64,000 nt of DNA from an uncultured Flavobacteriales bacterium (GTDB lineage: Bacteria > Bacteroidota > Bacteroidia > Flavobacteriales_G > Salibacteraceae), in the NCBI GenBank assembly GCA_937899835.1, contig CALCCE010000306.1:21369-85368 (forward strand), written 5' to 3'. Positions 8,903 through 17,538 of this stretch are shown piece after piece. A program made the position numbers and the translations under genes. Below the pieces are notes generated by a model. That model had not been told where the DNA came from, ran no database searches, and was given only the letters and a program-made list of their open reading frames with translations. Positions within the stretch are counted from its first letter, which is position 1, and each line of letters opens with the position of its first letter.

Positions 8903-10649
8903 AAAACTGTTTTTCCGCAATCTTGCGTTCCAGTTGTTTAGAACCACCGCCTATTCCGAGGGCACGTTGCCATTGTTCCAGCGCTCCTTCCACGTCGTTC
9001 AGTTGGAAAAGAATGTCCCCATAATGTTCTATGATCACCGCGCTACGACCACCATCAGCTTGCACTGCCTTTTTGATTTCATCGCGGGCCTCTTCGTAAT
9101 TGCCTTGCTGAAATAAAATCCAGGCGTAGGTATCGAGGTAAGTTGAAGAGTTGGGGTTGGCCTTCAATGTGGTTTCTGACATAGAAGCGGCTTGTTCCAA
9201 CTTTTCTTTTCGCAACGAAAGGTAGTAGGCGTAATTGTTGAGGACGACCAAATCCGTCGGATTCAAACGCAGCGCCTCATCAAAATAGTAATCGGATTGA
9301 GGGTAATCCTTTAAGTTGTGATAGCTCTCGCCAAGGTTTGAATAAAACTGCGCTCTCATGCGCGGATCGTCCAAGGCCAAATCTTTTCCAATTTCCAGGA
9401 ATTCAGCCGCCACAGCATACTCTTTCAGTTGCAACTGAGCCAGGCCGTGCAACAAATAGAGAAAGGGTTGGTTGGGAAACAATTCAATGGCACTTTCACT
9501 TTCGGTGGCCATGGCTTTCCAGTCGCGCAATTCCGAATTGAGCACCAGCAATTCCCGCCAAATCAAATAGCGATCCCGGTCCAATTCTAAAGCCTTACGG
9601 TAGCTGTCCCGGGCCTCTTCAAAACGTCTGTCGCGGGAATAAAAATCACCGTTTATTGAATGCGCTTTGGCACTTTTGGGATGAGTTTTCACCAGAATGT
9701 CGCTGAGTTCGTAGGCCCTGCGTTTCGTATCAGCGTCCCATTCACTCACCGAATAAAGCGACAACAAAATGTTGATTTTAGAATCCAGGTCAAGGTTCGG
9801 ATTTTCAAAAGCTTTCCGAAGTTCTACCTGCGCTTTTTCAAACTCTTTCTCCTTCCGGTAATAGTCCGCCAATGCCAGACTTAAAAATGGATTTCCCGGA
9901 TCAATGGCTTCCATTTTTCGATAGGTCTCTAATGCCTTATCGTTTTCACCAATCTCCAGGTAATATTCTGCTAAAAAGCGGTAGTAAGATGGATCTTCTG
10001 GATAAGCCTCAATCAAGCGCTCCAGTTCTTTGGCCGCCTCTTCCTTGTTGCCCATTTTGAGCCAGAGACGCTTCTTGGTCAACGAAAGCGGCTTATCGAT
10101 CCCCGTAAGCTTTTCCAGTCGATTGTAGGTGGCAATTGCATCCTTGTTTTTACCTTGCAACGCTTGTACCCGTCCGAGCAAGTCGTAGTACTCCAATTTG
10201 TTGGGATAAGTATTTACCAGTTTTTGCATCACTGCGGCAGCGTCTGAAAACCGAGCGTTTTTACGGTAAAGTGTGGCCAATTGGAGTTGGTACCATTGGT
10301 TCTCAACGTCAATTTCCGCAGCTTTCTCAATGCACTCCAAAGCGGCCTCATCTTGGTCGAGGTGATTGTAGATGAGCGAAAGTTCGAAGAGCGCAGCGGC
10401 ATTTTCGGGTTGTACTTTCAGGCAGGCATCGAAATGTTGGGCAGCTATTTCATAGTTGCCTTTCATTTTCTCTTTTTGACCTCTAAAAAAATACGTTTGT
10501 ACCTGCACCCGCTGGGCTTCGGTCAATTCCTTTTTGGCCGACTTTTTCTTTTTCTTCTTCCCTTTGTCGGGAGGAGCTACTGCCACCAAATTGGCCGCCA
10601 GCAACAGGGTACCGATCAAAAGTGTAATATGTCGAAGTGTAAATCGCAT
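8895..10649 (-). CDS. Exported TPR-repeat protein
   Basis: The 584-aa protein starts with a signal peptide (LLIGTLLLAANLVAV), then a lysine-rich linker, then around 14 tandem TPR-like helix pairs to the C-terminus. Typical repeats are NYEIAAQHFDACLKVQPENA and NPTDLVVLNNYAYYLSLR. TPR arrays are protein-binding scaffolds, and this one is predicted to be periplasmic. It begins next to the stop of the nucleotidyltransferase gene and sits between that gene and the DUF4292 lipoprotein gene. Its partner is unknown. Confidence 0.85.
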   Translation of the reverse strand: MRFTLRHITLLIGTLLLAANLVAVAPPDKGKKKKKKSAKKELTEAQRVQVQTYFFRGQKEKMKGNYEIAAQHFDACLKVQPENAAALFELSLIYNHLDQDEAALECIEKAAEIDVENQWYQLQLATLYRKNARFSDAAAVMQKLVNTYPNKLEYYDLLGRVQALQGKNKDAIATYNRLEKLTGIDKPLSLTKKRLWLKMGNKEEAAKELERLIEAYPEDPSYYRFLAEYYLEIGENDKALETYRKMEAIDPGNPFLSLALADYYRKEKEFEKAQVELRKAFENPNLDLDSKINILLSLYSVSEWDADTKRRAYELSDILVKTHPKSAKAHSINGDFYSRDRRFEEARDSYRKALELDRDRYLIWRELLVLNSELRDWKAMATESESAIELFPNQPFLYLLHGLAQLQLKEYAVAAEFLEIGKDLALDDPRMRAQFYSNLGESYHNLKDYPQSDYYFDEALRLNPTDLVVLNNYAYYLSLRKEKLEQAASMSETTLKANPNSSTYLDTYAWILFQQGNYEEARDEIKKAVQADGGRSAVIIEHYGDILFQLNDVEGALEQWQRALGIGGGSKQLERKIAEKQFYE

Positions 10650-11654
10650 TTAGATGGAAATCTGGCTGAAGTCGCTAATGCTGAGGTCCATTGATTTTCT
10701 ACGCACTCCCGCATGGCTGCCTACCAAGCTGTTTTCTAACACCGCGTTGACGATAACGGTGTCGCCTCCTATGATGGTATTTTGAATCACTGATTTTTCA
10801 ATGAAGGAACGGTCCTCAATGGAAGCGCCCGGACCAATGATGGAGTCTTTGATCACCGTATTGGCCCCGATAAAGCAGTTGCCAATCACCATAGTGTTCT
10901 CCAAATGAGCGGTAGGGTCAATATGAGACGCTTTAAAATGAGCTAATACCCTTGAATTGGTATGCACGGTAGCATCTTTGTTGCCGCAGTCCAGCCATTC
11001 GTCTACCTGGCCCGGTACAAATTTCAGGCCCTTTTGCTTCATGTTTTCCAACGCATCGGTTAGCCCGAATTCGCCACCTTTGATTCGAATGTCGTGATCG
11101 ATGAGGTATTGCAATTCTTTGCGCAGGTTGGCTCCATCTTTGAAATAGTAAATTCCAATAATGGCCAGATCAGAAACGAATTCTTCGGGTTTTTCTACGA
11201 AATCGGTAATGACACCGTCTTCCAGCTTCACCACCCCAAAGGCACTGGGGTCTTCCACTTTTTGCACCCAAATGATGCCTTCCTGCGATTCGTCCAACTG
11301 AAAATCGGCGTGGAACAGCGTGTCCGCGAAAGCGACCACAACTTTACCTTCCAGGGCTTTTTCGGCACACAAAATGGCGTGTGCTGTACCCATCGGGTCG
11401 TCTTGATAGGCAATGCTTCCGGTGGCCCCCAGGTTGGCCGCAATGGCTTTTAGCTGTTCCTCTACCGCTGCACCAAAGGCGCGGTTGATGACGAAGGCCA
11501 CCTCGTCGATGGGCTCCTCACATACCTTGGCAATGTCTTCGACCAACCGTTGCACAATGGGCTTCCCGGCAATAGAGATCAAAGGTTTAGGAACGGTAAG
11601 GGTATGCGGACGCATCCGTTTTCCCATTCCTGCCATCGGTACCACAATTTTCAT
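10650..11654 (-). CDS. Sugar-1-phosphate nucleotidyltransferase with left-handed beta-helix
   Basis: The 334-aa enzyme has the nucleotidyltransferase signature VPMAGMGKRMRPHTLTVPKP at its start. It ends in hexapeptide repeats (AHLENTMVIGNCFIGANTV, SIIGPGASIEDRSFIEKS) that form a left-handed beta-helix. It should activate a sugar-1-phosphate with an NTP (thymidylyl-, uridylyl- or guanylyl-transfer) for surface polysaccharide. The exact sugar and nucleotide cannot be decided by eye. Its place between dut and the TPR gene is part of an arrangement I recall as common in Bacteroidota. Confidence 0.87.
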   Translation of the reverse strand: MKIVVPMAGMGKRMRPHTLTVPKPLISIAGKPIVQRLVEDIAKVCEEPIDEVAFVINRAFGAAVEEQLKAIAANLGATGSIAYQDDPMGTAHAILCAEKALEGKVVVAFADTLFHADFQLDESQEGIIWVQKVEDPSAFGVVKLEDGVITDFVEKPEEFVSDLAIIGIYYFKDGANLRKELQYLIDHDIRIKGGEFGLTDALENMKQKGLKFVPGQVDEWLDCGNKDATVHTNSRVLAHFKASHIDPTAHLENTMVIGNCFIGANTVIKDSIIGPGASIEDRSFIEKSVIQNTIIGGDTVIVNAVLENSLVGSHAGVRRKSMDLSISDFSQISI

Positions 11655-11772
11655 ACGTAAAGGTTTGAAAGTGAAAGCTATTCCAGCTTACGCAAAGTTG
11701 CAAAAAGATAACGGCACTCCCTTCATAAAGGGGCGTATTTATCCATAGCCAGATGTTAGCAGAAGGCGGGAT

Positions 11773-12222
11773 TTAGCGGGTTCCGGTATGGCCGAAACCA
11801 CCTGCTCCCCGGTCTGTTTCACCAAGCGTTTCCACCGCTTCCCATGCAACTTGTTCGTGGGCTGCCACCACCATTTGAGCCACCCGTTCGCCCGCTTCGA
11901 GGGTAACCGTCTCCTGGCTGAGGTTGATGAGCAAAACACCCACTTCTCCCCGGTAGTCCGCATCGATGGTGCCAGGGCTGTTAAGTACAGTAAGTCCTTT
12001 TTTGTAGGCCAGCCCACTGCGGGGACGAATTTGAGCTTCGTAGCCCGGAGAAATCTCCAAATACAATCCGGTGGGAATCAATTTTCTGCCCATGGGGGGC
12101 AAAGAGATCGGTTCTTCCAAATTGGCCCGTAGGTCGAGGCCCGCAGAAGCAGAAGTTGCGTATGCTGGTAAGTCGAAAGCCGAACGATTGATGACTTTCA
12201 CCTTGAGAGAGGTCTTTTCCAT
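11773..12222 (-). CDS. dut: dUTP diphosphatase (dUTPase)
   Basis: This 149-aa trimeric-type dUTPase hydrolyses dUTP to dUMP and PPi. All five family motifs are visible: [41 protein letters not shown] and the C-terminal [11 protein letters not shown]-loop-like motif. Length is normal. It lies 59 bp after the flippase gene and 118 bp before the nucleotidyltransferase gene on the same strand. The link between dUTPase and envelope genes is positional rather than biochemical. Confidence 0.96.
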   Translation of the reverse strand: MEKTSLKVKVINRSAFDLPAYATSASAGLDLRANLEEPISLPPMGRKLIPTGLYLEISPGYEAQIRPRSGLAYKKGLTVLNSPGTIDADYRGEVGVLLINLSQETVTLEAGERVAQMVVAAHEQVAWEAVETLGETDRGAGGFGHTGTR

Positions 12223-12281
12223 GCTTGCAAATTAACGATATACCAGCGTCTGATTTTGGCTTGGACAAGGGATTTCGCCGA

Positions 12282-13766
12282 TTAGCGAAACAATCCTTTC
12301 TGAAAAGGACGTTCAACGGCAATCACTATTCCCAGGTAAAGGGACAACAGCACGGCATGCACACCAAGTTTGAGCCAGCCTTCCTCCAATCCGATCGCCA
12401 CTGATGCAAAGTAGAGGCCCAGCGCCAATCCGAGGTAGAGCAAAATTTTTCCCACCTGATAGGGGACCGGATAGTGCTTGCGGCCAAGAACATAGGAAAG
12501 TATGGTCATCACCACGTAGGTGATGAGGGTAGCCCAGGCAGAGCCGGTATAGCTGAATTCGGGAATCCAAAGCATGTTTAAAACAATGGTGATGAGTGCC
12601 CCGAAAGTGGCTACGTACGCCCCCATCATCGTTTTATCGGTGAGCTTGAACCACACCGAAAGGTTATAGTAGAGGCCTAACACCAGGTTGGCCAGTAGCA
12701 AAATGGGAACCAGGTGCAGCCCTTCATGAAACTCAGAACCAATGAAGCGCTTAATAACATCGAGAAACAAAAGAGTAGTCAGAAATATGGCACCCAACAC
12801 CAACGAAAACCAGGTCATGACGGTGGCATAGGTCTTTCGGGAATCTTTTTGATCGGCTTCCGCAAAAAAGAAGGGCTCAGCAGCATAGCGAAAAGCCTGA
12901 ACAGCTAAGGTCATAATGATGCTCAGCTTGTAGCAGGCGCCATAAATGCCAATTTCTGCTTTGATCGCCCCATCGTCAAGCGGAAGCAGGTAATTCATTA
13001 GAATCCGATCTAAAGTTTCGTTTACGATACCCGCGATACCAATGAGTACCACCGGAGCAGCGTACCGAAACATGGGACCATTCAATTTCGGATCAAGGCG
13101 TAACCGCACCTTCAGCAACTCGGGAAACAGCAGGGCCAAAGACAAGCCACTTGCTGCCAGGTTGGCAATAAAGATCCATCCTACGCGCACCGATTCGCTG
13201 TACCAACCGCTGATGAGGGGATAGGCCCAAGAATCGGGTTCACGGTATAGGATTGGGCAGAGGAGGATAAAAAACAGGTTCAGGCCGATGTTTACTCCGA
13301 TCCCAAGTAGTTTGAGCAATGCAAACTTTTTGGCCTTGTTTTCCGCTCGGAGTCTTGCAAATGGGATTGCACTGATGGCGTCAATGGCCACTACCCAGGC
13401 AAACCACACAATGTATTCGGGGTGCTCCGCAATCTTCAGGCTCTCGGCAATGTTGTCTTGCTGCCACAGCATGATGCCCAGAAAAGTGACAGAGGTGAGC
13501 AAAACGGTAGCCAGTGCAGTGCCAAACACATGGTCGATTGGGTGTCCCTTTCGGGAAAAGCGCAAAAATGCAGTATCCATCCCTAAATTCAAGATGGCAA
13601 TGAAAAGGGCTACATAGGCATAAAGTTCCGTCACGATACCGTATTCCTGAGGGAGGAATACCCGCGTGTATAGGGGCACCAACAAATAGTTGAGTACCCG
13701 ACCTATGATGCTACTTAGGCCATAAATGGCGGTTTGGCCCACCAAGCGTTGAAGCGCACTGGCCAT
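12282..13766 (-). CDS. Polysaccharide flippase (MATE/Wzx-like, MVF-superfamily)
   Basis: The 494-aa integral membrane protein has about 14 transmembrane helices and the start typical of oligosaccharide flippases (QTAIYGLSSIIGRVLNYLLV, then YTRVFLPQEYGIVTELYAY). It should move a lipid-linked glycan across the inner membrane. It is the first gene of the minus-strand envelope operon (flippase, dut, nucleotidyltransferase, TPR, DUF4292, EnvC-like). The cargo may be peptidoglycan precursor or a surface glycan; sequence alone does not tell. Confidence 0.88.
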   Translation of the reverse strand: MASALQRLVGQTAIYGLSSIIGRVLNYLLVPLYTRVFLPQEYGIVTELYAYVALFIAILNLGMDTAFLRFSRKGHPIDHVFGTALATVLLTSVTFLGIMLWQQDNIAESLKIAEHPEYIVWFAWVVAIDAISAIPFARLRAENKAKKFALLKLLGIGVNIGLNLFFILLCPILYREPDSWAYPLISGWYSESVRVGWIFIANLAASGLSLALLFPELLKVRLRLDPKLNGPMFRYAAPVVLIGIAGIVNETLDRILMNYLLPLDDGAIKAEIGIYGACYKLSIIMTLAVQAFRYAAEPFFFAEADQKDSRKTYATVMTWFSLVLGAIFLTTLLFLDVIKRFIGSEFHEGLHLVPILLLANLVLGLYYNLSVWFKLTDKTMMGAYVATFGALITIVLNMLWIPEFSYTGSAWATLITYVVMTILSYVLGRKHYPVPYQVGKILLYLGLALGLYFASVAIGLEEGWLKLGVHAVLLSLYLGIVIAVERPFQKGLFR

Positions 13767-13830
13767 TAGCGGACAAAATCCTTAGTGCCGATTATGCCAC
13801 TGTAGCGGTAGTAAATGTCGCTGTGCTGCC

Positions 13831-14613
13831 TCAACGGCCTGGGAAATTGGCTTTGCGTTTTTCCAAAAAGGCGGTGGTGCCTTCTTTAAAATCTTCGGTG
13901 CCAAAGCAGCGACCAAACTCGTCGATTTCGCTTTGATATCCGTTTACTCCATCGGTGAATCCGGCATTCACTGCCCGAATGGCACTGGCCAGCGCCACGG
14001 GTGAATTCTTCATCATTTTACCGGCCATTTTTTGGCAAAAGGGAAGCAGTTCTTCCAAGGAGGTGACGTGATTGACCAACCCAATACGATGCGCCTCTTC
14101 TGCGCCAACCATACCGCCCGTCAACACCAATTCAAGTGCCCGACCTTTGCCGGCCAATTGTGCCAGTCGCTGCGTTCCTCCATATCCGGGGATAACACCC
14201 AGCGATACTTCCGGCAAACCAAGCCGTGCGTTGTCGCTGGCTACACGTACGTGGGCAGACATGGCCAGCTCAAGGCCGCCACCGAGGGCAAATCCGTTGA
14301 CGGCGGCAATTACCGGGGTGCCCAGTTGCTCAACTTTGTCAAACAAGGTTTTTTGTCCGTTGGCACTTAGTGCTTTGCCTTCCTCCACCGAAAAATCGGC
14401 GAACTCGGCAATGTCTGCACCAGCAACAAAGGCCTTTTCCCCACTTCCGGTCACGATGATTACCTGAACTGCTGCGTCAGCATCAGCGGCACCAAAAGCG
14501 TCACTCAATTCGGCAATGGTGGCCCGGTTCAAAGCGTTAAGCTTACTCGGGCGGTTGATCGTAATGGTTAAAATTCCATTTTCAAGATGGGTAAGGACGT
14601 TTTCGTAGGCCAT
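13831..14613 (-). CDS. Enoyl-CoA hydratase/isomerase (crotonase family)
   Basis: The 260-aa enzyme shows the crotonase core: the oxyanion-hole segment AFVAGADIAEF, the second loop ALGGGLELAMSAHVRVAS, and GLPEVSLGVIPGYGGTQRL. Both catalytic glutamates of true hydratases appear to be present, one in LPEVSLG and one in RALELVLTG. Hydration of trans-2-enoyl-CoA in beta-oxidation or a related CoA pathway is therefore likely. No other beta-oxidation genes are adjacent. It is 64 bp upstream of the flippase gene on the same strand and may share its transcript. Confidence 0.9.
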   Translation of the reverse strand: MAYENVLTHLENGILTITINRPSKLNALNRATIAELSDAFGAADADAAVQVIIVTGSGEKAFVAGADIAEFADFSVEEGKALSANGQKTLFDKVEQLGTPVIAAVNGFALGGGLELAMSAHVRVASDNARLGLPEVSLGVIPGYGGTQRLAQLAGKGRALELVLTGGMVGAEEAHRIGLVNHVTSLEELLPFCQKMAGKMMKNSPVALASAIRAVNAGFTDGVNGYQSEIDEFGRCFGTEDFKEGTTAFLEKRKANFPGR

Positions 14614-14700
14614 GATAGCGATTGCGTTTATGGCTGTAAAAATAGGATTATTGTTCGGTTGTTCGCACCGTTTGCAGCAGTGCCTCTAAGGGCAGAGTTG

Positions 14701-14708
14701 TATATTTG
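14701..14708 (+). promoter_or_regulatory. Candidate -7 element (TATATTTG)
   Basis: This is an exact match to the Bacteroidota TAnnTTTG element, about 115 bp upstream of the DUF1801-like gene. The nearest TTTG upstream is 26 bp away, too far for a good -33 box, so support is partial. Confidence 0.4.
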
Positions 14709-14822
14709 GGGCGTACCTTCAGGCTTCAATTCCACATGAAATTTGCTTGCGAAGCACTGAAAATGCTATAACCAATAGCTGTTAAGTGAGTTTTGTTACC
14801 CCCGACAGAATATGAAAGTGCA

Positions 14823-15200
14823 ATGGGCATGAACCAGGATCATCCAGCTTCTTTTACTACTTCCAAAGACCAGCACGTAAATGATTACCTGGAAGTATTG
14901 GCCCCCTTTCAACGCAGTATTCTGTTGCCACTTCGGCAGGAGGTGCTGGATACGTCGGACGACTGGGTGGAAGGTATGCGCTGGAGCAGCCTCACTTTTT
15001 CCCGAGATAACCAGATTCGGGTAGTGGTGCATGCCGCGAAAGATTTTATAAGCCTGGTCTTTCCGCAAGGACACACGTTGAACGATCCCAATGCCCAACT
15101 CTCCGAAAGTGATGGGAATGCCAGAAGTCTGGCTTTTTCCGACCCCGAATCACTCGATTTGGATACGCTCCATTTTTTCCTGAAGCAGCTAACCCTTTAA
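14823..15200 (+). CDS. DUF1801-like small protein
   Basis: The 125-aa protein resembles the DUF1801 (YdhG-like) family: VNDYLEVLAPFQRSILLPLR at the start, DDWVEGMRWSSLTFS in the middle and a helical C-terminal end. Members of this fold are small soluble alpha/beta proteins of unknown biochemical role. The ATG at 14823 is preferred to an upstream in-frame TTG at 14793; an ATG at 14829 is equally possible. It is a single gene, followed by the long gap that holds the RNA candidate. Confidence 0.68.
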   Translation: MGMNQDHPASFTTSKDQHVNDYLEVLAPFQRSILLPLRQEVLDTSDDWVEGMRWSSLTFSRDNQIRVVVHAAKDFISLVFPQGHTLNDPNAQLSESDGNARSLAFSDPESLDLDTLHFFLKQLTL

Positions 15201-15272
15201 ATCCTTCTACCGATCAATGGCTGGTGTCACAAAGTCTTTGTGTCGGCTTTCAGACAATTGGGTGTTTTTGTG

Positions 15273-15303
15273 TTGTCACAATATGTGTATCGACATATAT
15301 TTG
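15273..15303 (+). promoter_or_regulatory. Strong Bacteroidota-type promoter for the RNA candidate
   Basis: A TTG at 15273-15275 is followed after 20 bp by TATATTTG at 15296-15303. This fits the Bacteroidota primary-sigma pattern (-33 TTG, 19-21 bp, TAnnTTTG). Transcription would begin near 15309. No convincing protein-coding gene lies between here and the terminator at 15490-15525. Confidence 0.72.
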
Positions 15304-15308
15304 TACTA

Positions 15309-15525
15309 TCAATGTGCAATCTAATCAACAACAACGTGACGAGCCTTTTTTAAACAACAGGTATAGCCAGTGCAACAAGGTTAGATGGATGAATTGGAGT
15401 TGCGCTGGAAACCCAGTTTAAAACGATGAACCTCCGCGGTTCAAGAGGTCGTTATCGGATAATGTTGATGGATGGTTTTAGTGGGTTATAAGAAGGGCAA
15501 CCAAAGCGGTGGCCCTTCTTTGTTT
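15309..15525 (+). ncRNA. Candidate structured non-coding RNA, about 215 nt, unnamed
   Basis: The stretch between a strong promoter and a strong terminator has no convincing gene but folds into nested helices. A closing helix pairs 15324-15329 with 15464-15469, then 15338-15345 with 15447-15453 (one bulge). Inside are an 8-bp perfect helix (15348-15355 with 15416-15423), a 10-bp helix with one G-U pair (15367-15376 with 15399-15408), and a 5-bp hairpin (15428-15432 with 15438-15442). The result is a three-way junction plus terminator. I do not recognise it as 6S RNA, SRP RNA, RNase P or tmRNA. Short reading frames of 14 and 21 codons lie inside and may be chance. The fold was worked out by hand. 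Confidence 0.62.
15490..15525 (+). terminator. Rho-independent terminator of the RNA candidate
   Basis: A 9-bp stem (AAGAAGGGC at 15490-15498 with its complement at 15512-15520) is extended by an inner ACC/GGT pairing and followed by TGTTTT. Confidence 0.88.
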
Positions 15526-15548
15526 TAAGGAACTTCAGGTGACTCCAC

Positions 15549-15580
15549 AAAAAAACCGGGAGAAACCCCGGCTTTTTTGT
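15549..15580. terminator. Second, bidirectional terminator-like hairpin
   Basis: CCGGG (15556-15560) pairs with CCCGG (15567-15571), flanked by an A-run on the left and a T-run on the right, so it could act in both directions. It may back up the RNA terminator or end the minus-strand transcript of the 15760-16425 gene. Confidence 0.7.
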
Positions 15581-15759
15581 TTGCCTAACTAATTAATCGC
15601 CTAACTGAAAAGTGTGGCAAAGGATACCGGTCGGGTAGGATTGGGTGACCGGATTTGTTTCGCTGATGGTAGGACGCTACTGGGTACAGAGAAGTTACAT
15701 CACTTGAGCATTTTTTTTGCTTTTTCTTTTTTGTCGCATAATACCCTGGGAAACAGCAT
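15581..15759. other. Rest of the 559-bp intergenic gap
   Basis: Apart from an 8-bp direct repeat (GCCTAACT at about 15581 and 15600) and a T-rich stretch near 15712-15738, I see no gene or clear signal here. Confidence 0.5.
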
Positions 15760-16425
15760 CTATTGTCGCACCAAAACAGAGTCTACTCCTGTAGAATCTA
15801 TTTTCAAAGTATCCTCAGGATACAGCTGGGGGAGGTCTTTTAAATCGTAACCTTCGGGCAGGTTGGTGCGCAGCCGGTCGCGCATGCGCTGAAACTTTCG
15901 TTCCTTAAAAGCATGGGGACTCAACGTTTCGTAGTACAAACTGACAACATTTTGTGAAGTGGGAGGAGGTTCATAACGTTTTTTGCGGTACCTCGCTACC
16001 CCTGGAATAGCAACATCAGTGGTATCATTCCCGGCTTCTTTGTCGGCAAAATCTTCTTGAAACTGCCGCCATTTGGTGTAGCCCACCACGGTATGGGTGG
16101 GCAAACTTAGTGTGTCAGGTTCCAGTTGAATGGTCAATTGAGCGGCCGTTAAGGCGTGAACGGGTACCTGTGTGGGCACGAATCCCACCGCAGTAACCAC
16201 CAAAGTATCTCCTAAAGGAAGCCGGTAGCGAAACCTGCCATCGCCATCGGTTGTCGCTGCACTCCGGGCCAGTTTTAAAGTGAGGTGGGCATAAGGAATG
16301 GGATTTCCCAAGGTATCGGCCACTACTTGCCCTGCTACCGCCACCGAAGAGTCGGTAGTAGGTGACTGTCCCATTAGAAAATGCGATAGCCCACACCAGA
16401 GCAATATCATTAGCCCAAGCCTCAT
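15760..16425 (-). CDS. Exported CarboxypepD_reg-like (peptidase-associated) domain protein
   Basis: The 221-aa protein has a signal peptide (LMILLWCGLSHFLMGQ). A beta-sandwich of the carboxypeptidase-regulatory type follows (about residues 28-100: VAGQVVADTLGNPIPYAHLT, then DGDGRFRYRLPLGDTLVVTA). The C-terminal half is basic and helical (YRKKRYEPPP, FKERKFQRMRDRLR). This domain usually precedes TonB receptors, but here it stands alone with no plug or barrel. It is the last gene of the sigma/anti-sigma cluster, 36 bp after the barrel-protein gene. Confidence 0.78.
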   Translation of the reverse strand: MRLGLMILLWCGLSHFLMGQSPTTDSSVAVAGQVVADTLGNPIPYAHLTLKLARSAATTDGDGRFRYRLPLGDTLVVTAVGFVPTQVPVHALTAAQLTIQLEPDTLSLPTHTVVGYTKWRQFQEDFADKEAGNDTTDVAIPGVARYRKKRYEPPPTSQNVVSLYYETLSPHAFKERKFQRMRDRLRTNLPEGYDLKDLPQLYPEDTLKIDSTGVDSVLVRQ

Positions 16426-16461
16426 GTGTTTGTAGAGGCAACGCTTAGGGTAGGGCGTTTG

Positions 16462-17523
16462 TTACAACGTAAGCCCAATGCGCAAGCCGGGATAAGACTT
16501 TGAAAAAGAGTCATAAAAATAGATTTCGGGAGCAACGGTGATGTTTCGATACAGTTTAGAATTGGTGATGAGGCTGAACTTATAAGTGTTGGAATCAAAA
16601 AGGTTGCCGCTTCTGCTGGTGAGCAGCCCCGCCCGAAAATAGGTCCATCCCACCTCGTTTTTTCTTGCCAGACTGTTAAATCCATATTCAATTTCCAAAA
16701 ATTGGTTCGGCCGCGAAGTGAATGGGCTTTCCAAAGACGGTTGATAGTAAAAATACGTTGTAGTGCTTATCCCAAACGAATGCCTCAGCACATTTCTTTT
16801 GTTGGCCAGGATCAAACGTATGTTGGCCGAAAAGTCGAGTACCGGTTCACCTCGAATCATGGAAAACCCCGGGGCAATGTTTGCCTCAATCAGGTCGGTA
16901 CCGTATCGGCGGCTTTTTTCATTCACAATTTTTTTGTCTTCCACCTGATAGGCCATCTTAATGGCCGGCCGGGTGTGGAAGTTGCGGTCGTCTTCTTCAA
17001 TGCGTTGCAGAATTGGAGCCAATTCAGCATCCAAATCCAATTGAGCCAGCTGCTGTAGATGGTCGAGGCCTTCCAGATAAATTAAAACACGCTGCCCGGC
17101 GGACAGATAGATCAACAAAGAATCGGGTACCGTCTTAATGGGAGCACTGGCATCACCGTCGATGTTGTAGACGCTACCTTCAGCATTGGCTCCCAGGGTC
17201 ACCGTAAACAAACGGGGTTTTGCACGTTCGTCGAGTACCAATCGAACCGGTCGGTACCGGTCGGGTGCTGCAATTAAGATTTTTTCTCGTTGTTGGGCCA
17301 CCAAACGCACCCGTTCGTTGAGGTTGGTAAAGGCTTTGAAGTGATTGCGGTGCGCCCCTACCAATACCAATTTATAGCGTTGGGCCACTTCTACAAAAAC
17401 CGTATCCACGTAGTCTTGTGGCGCGTAGTTCTCTTTGAGTTTTTGGGCGGATAGATCGGCAAAAAATAGGCATAGCAAGGCCAGTACTCCGGTTCGTAGC
17501 CGGAATGAAGGGTCACATTTCAT
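16462..17523 (-). CDS. Exported protein with C-terminal outer-membrane beta-barrel
   Basis: The 353-aa protein begins with a signal peptide (VLALLCLFFADLSAQ). The first half is mixed alpha/beta and unrecognised. From about residue 215 the sequence shows alternating aromatic and small residues (FGISTTTYFYYQPSLESP, NQFLEIEYGFNSLARKNEVG, ITVAPEIYFYDSF), typical of transmembrane beta-strands, and it ends in GLRIGLTL. It is predicted to sit in the outer membrane. It lies 15 bp after the anti-sigma-like gene, suggesting joint control by the ECF sigma factor. Confidence 0.72.
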   Translation of the reverse strand: MKCDPSFRLRTGVLALLCLFFADLSAQKLKENYAPQDYVDTVFVEVAQRYKLVLVGAHRNHFKAFTNLNERVRLVAQQREKILIAAPDRYRPVRLVLDERAKPRLFTVTLGANAEGSVYNIDGDASAPIKTVPDSLLIYLSAGQRVLIYLEGLDHLQQLAQLDLDAELAPILQRIEEDDRNFHTRPAIKMAYQVEDKKIVNEKSRRYGTDLIEANIAPGFSMIRGEPVLDFSANIRLILANKRNVLRHSFGISTTTYFYYQPSLESPFTSRPNQFLEIEYGFNSLARKNEVGWTYFRAGLLTSRSGNLFDSNTYKFSLITNSKLYRNITVAPEIYFYDSFSKSYPGLRIGLTL

Positions 17524-17538
17524 AGGAAGTTGATTTGC

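Noticed and set aside
15224..15421. 65-codon frame over the promoter and 5' half of the RNA candidate
   Set aside because: It starts upstream of the predicted transcription start, shows no domain and is inconsistent with the conserved helices seen.
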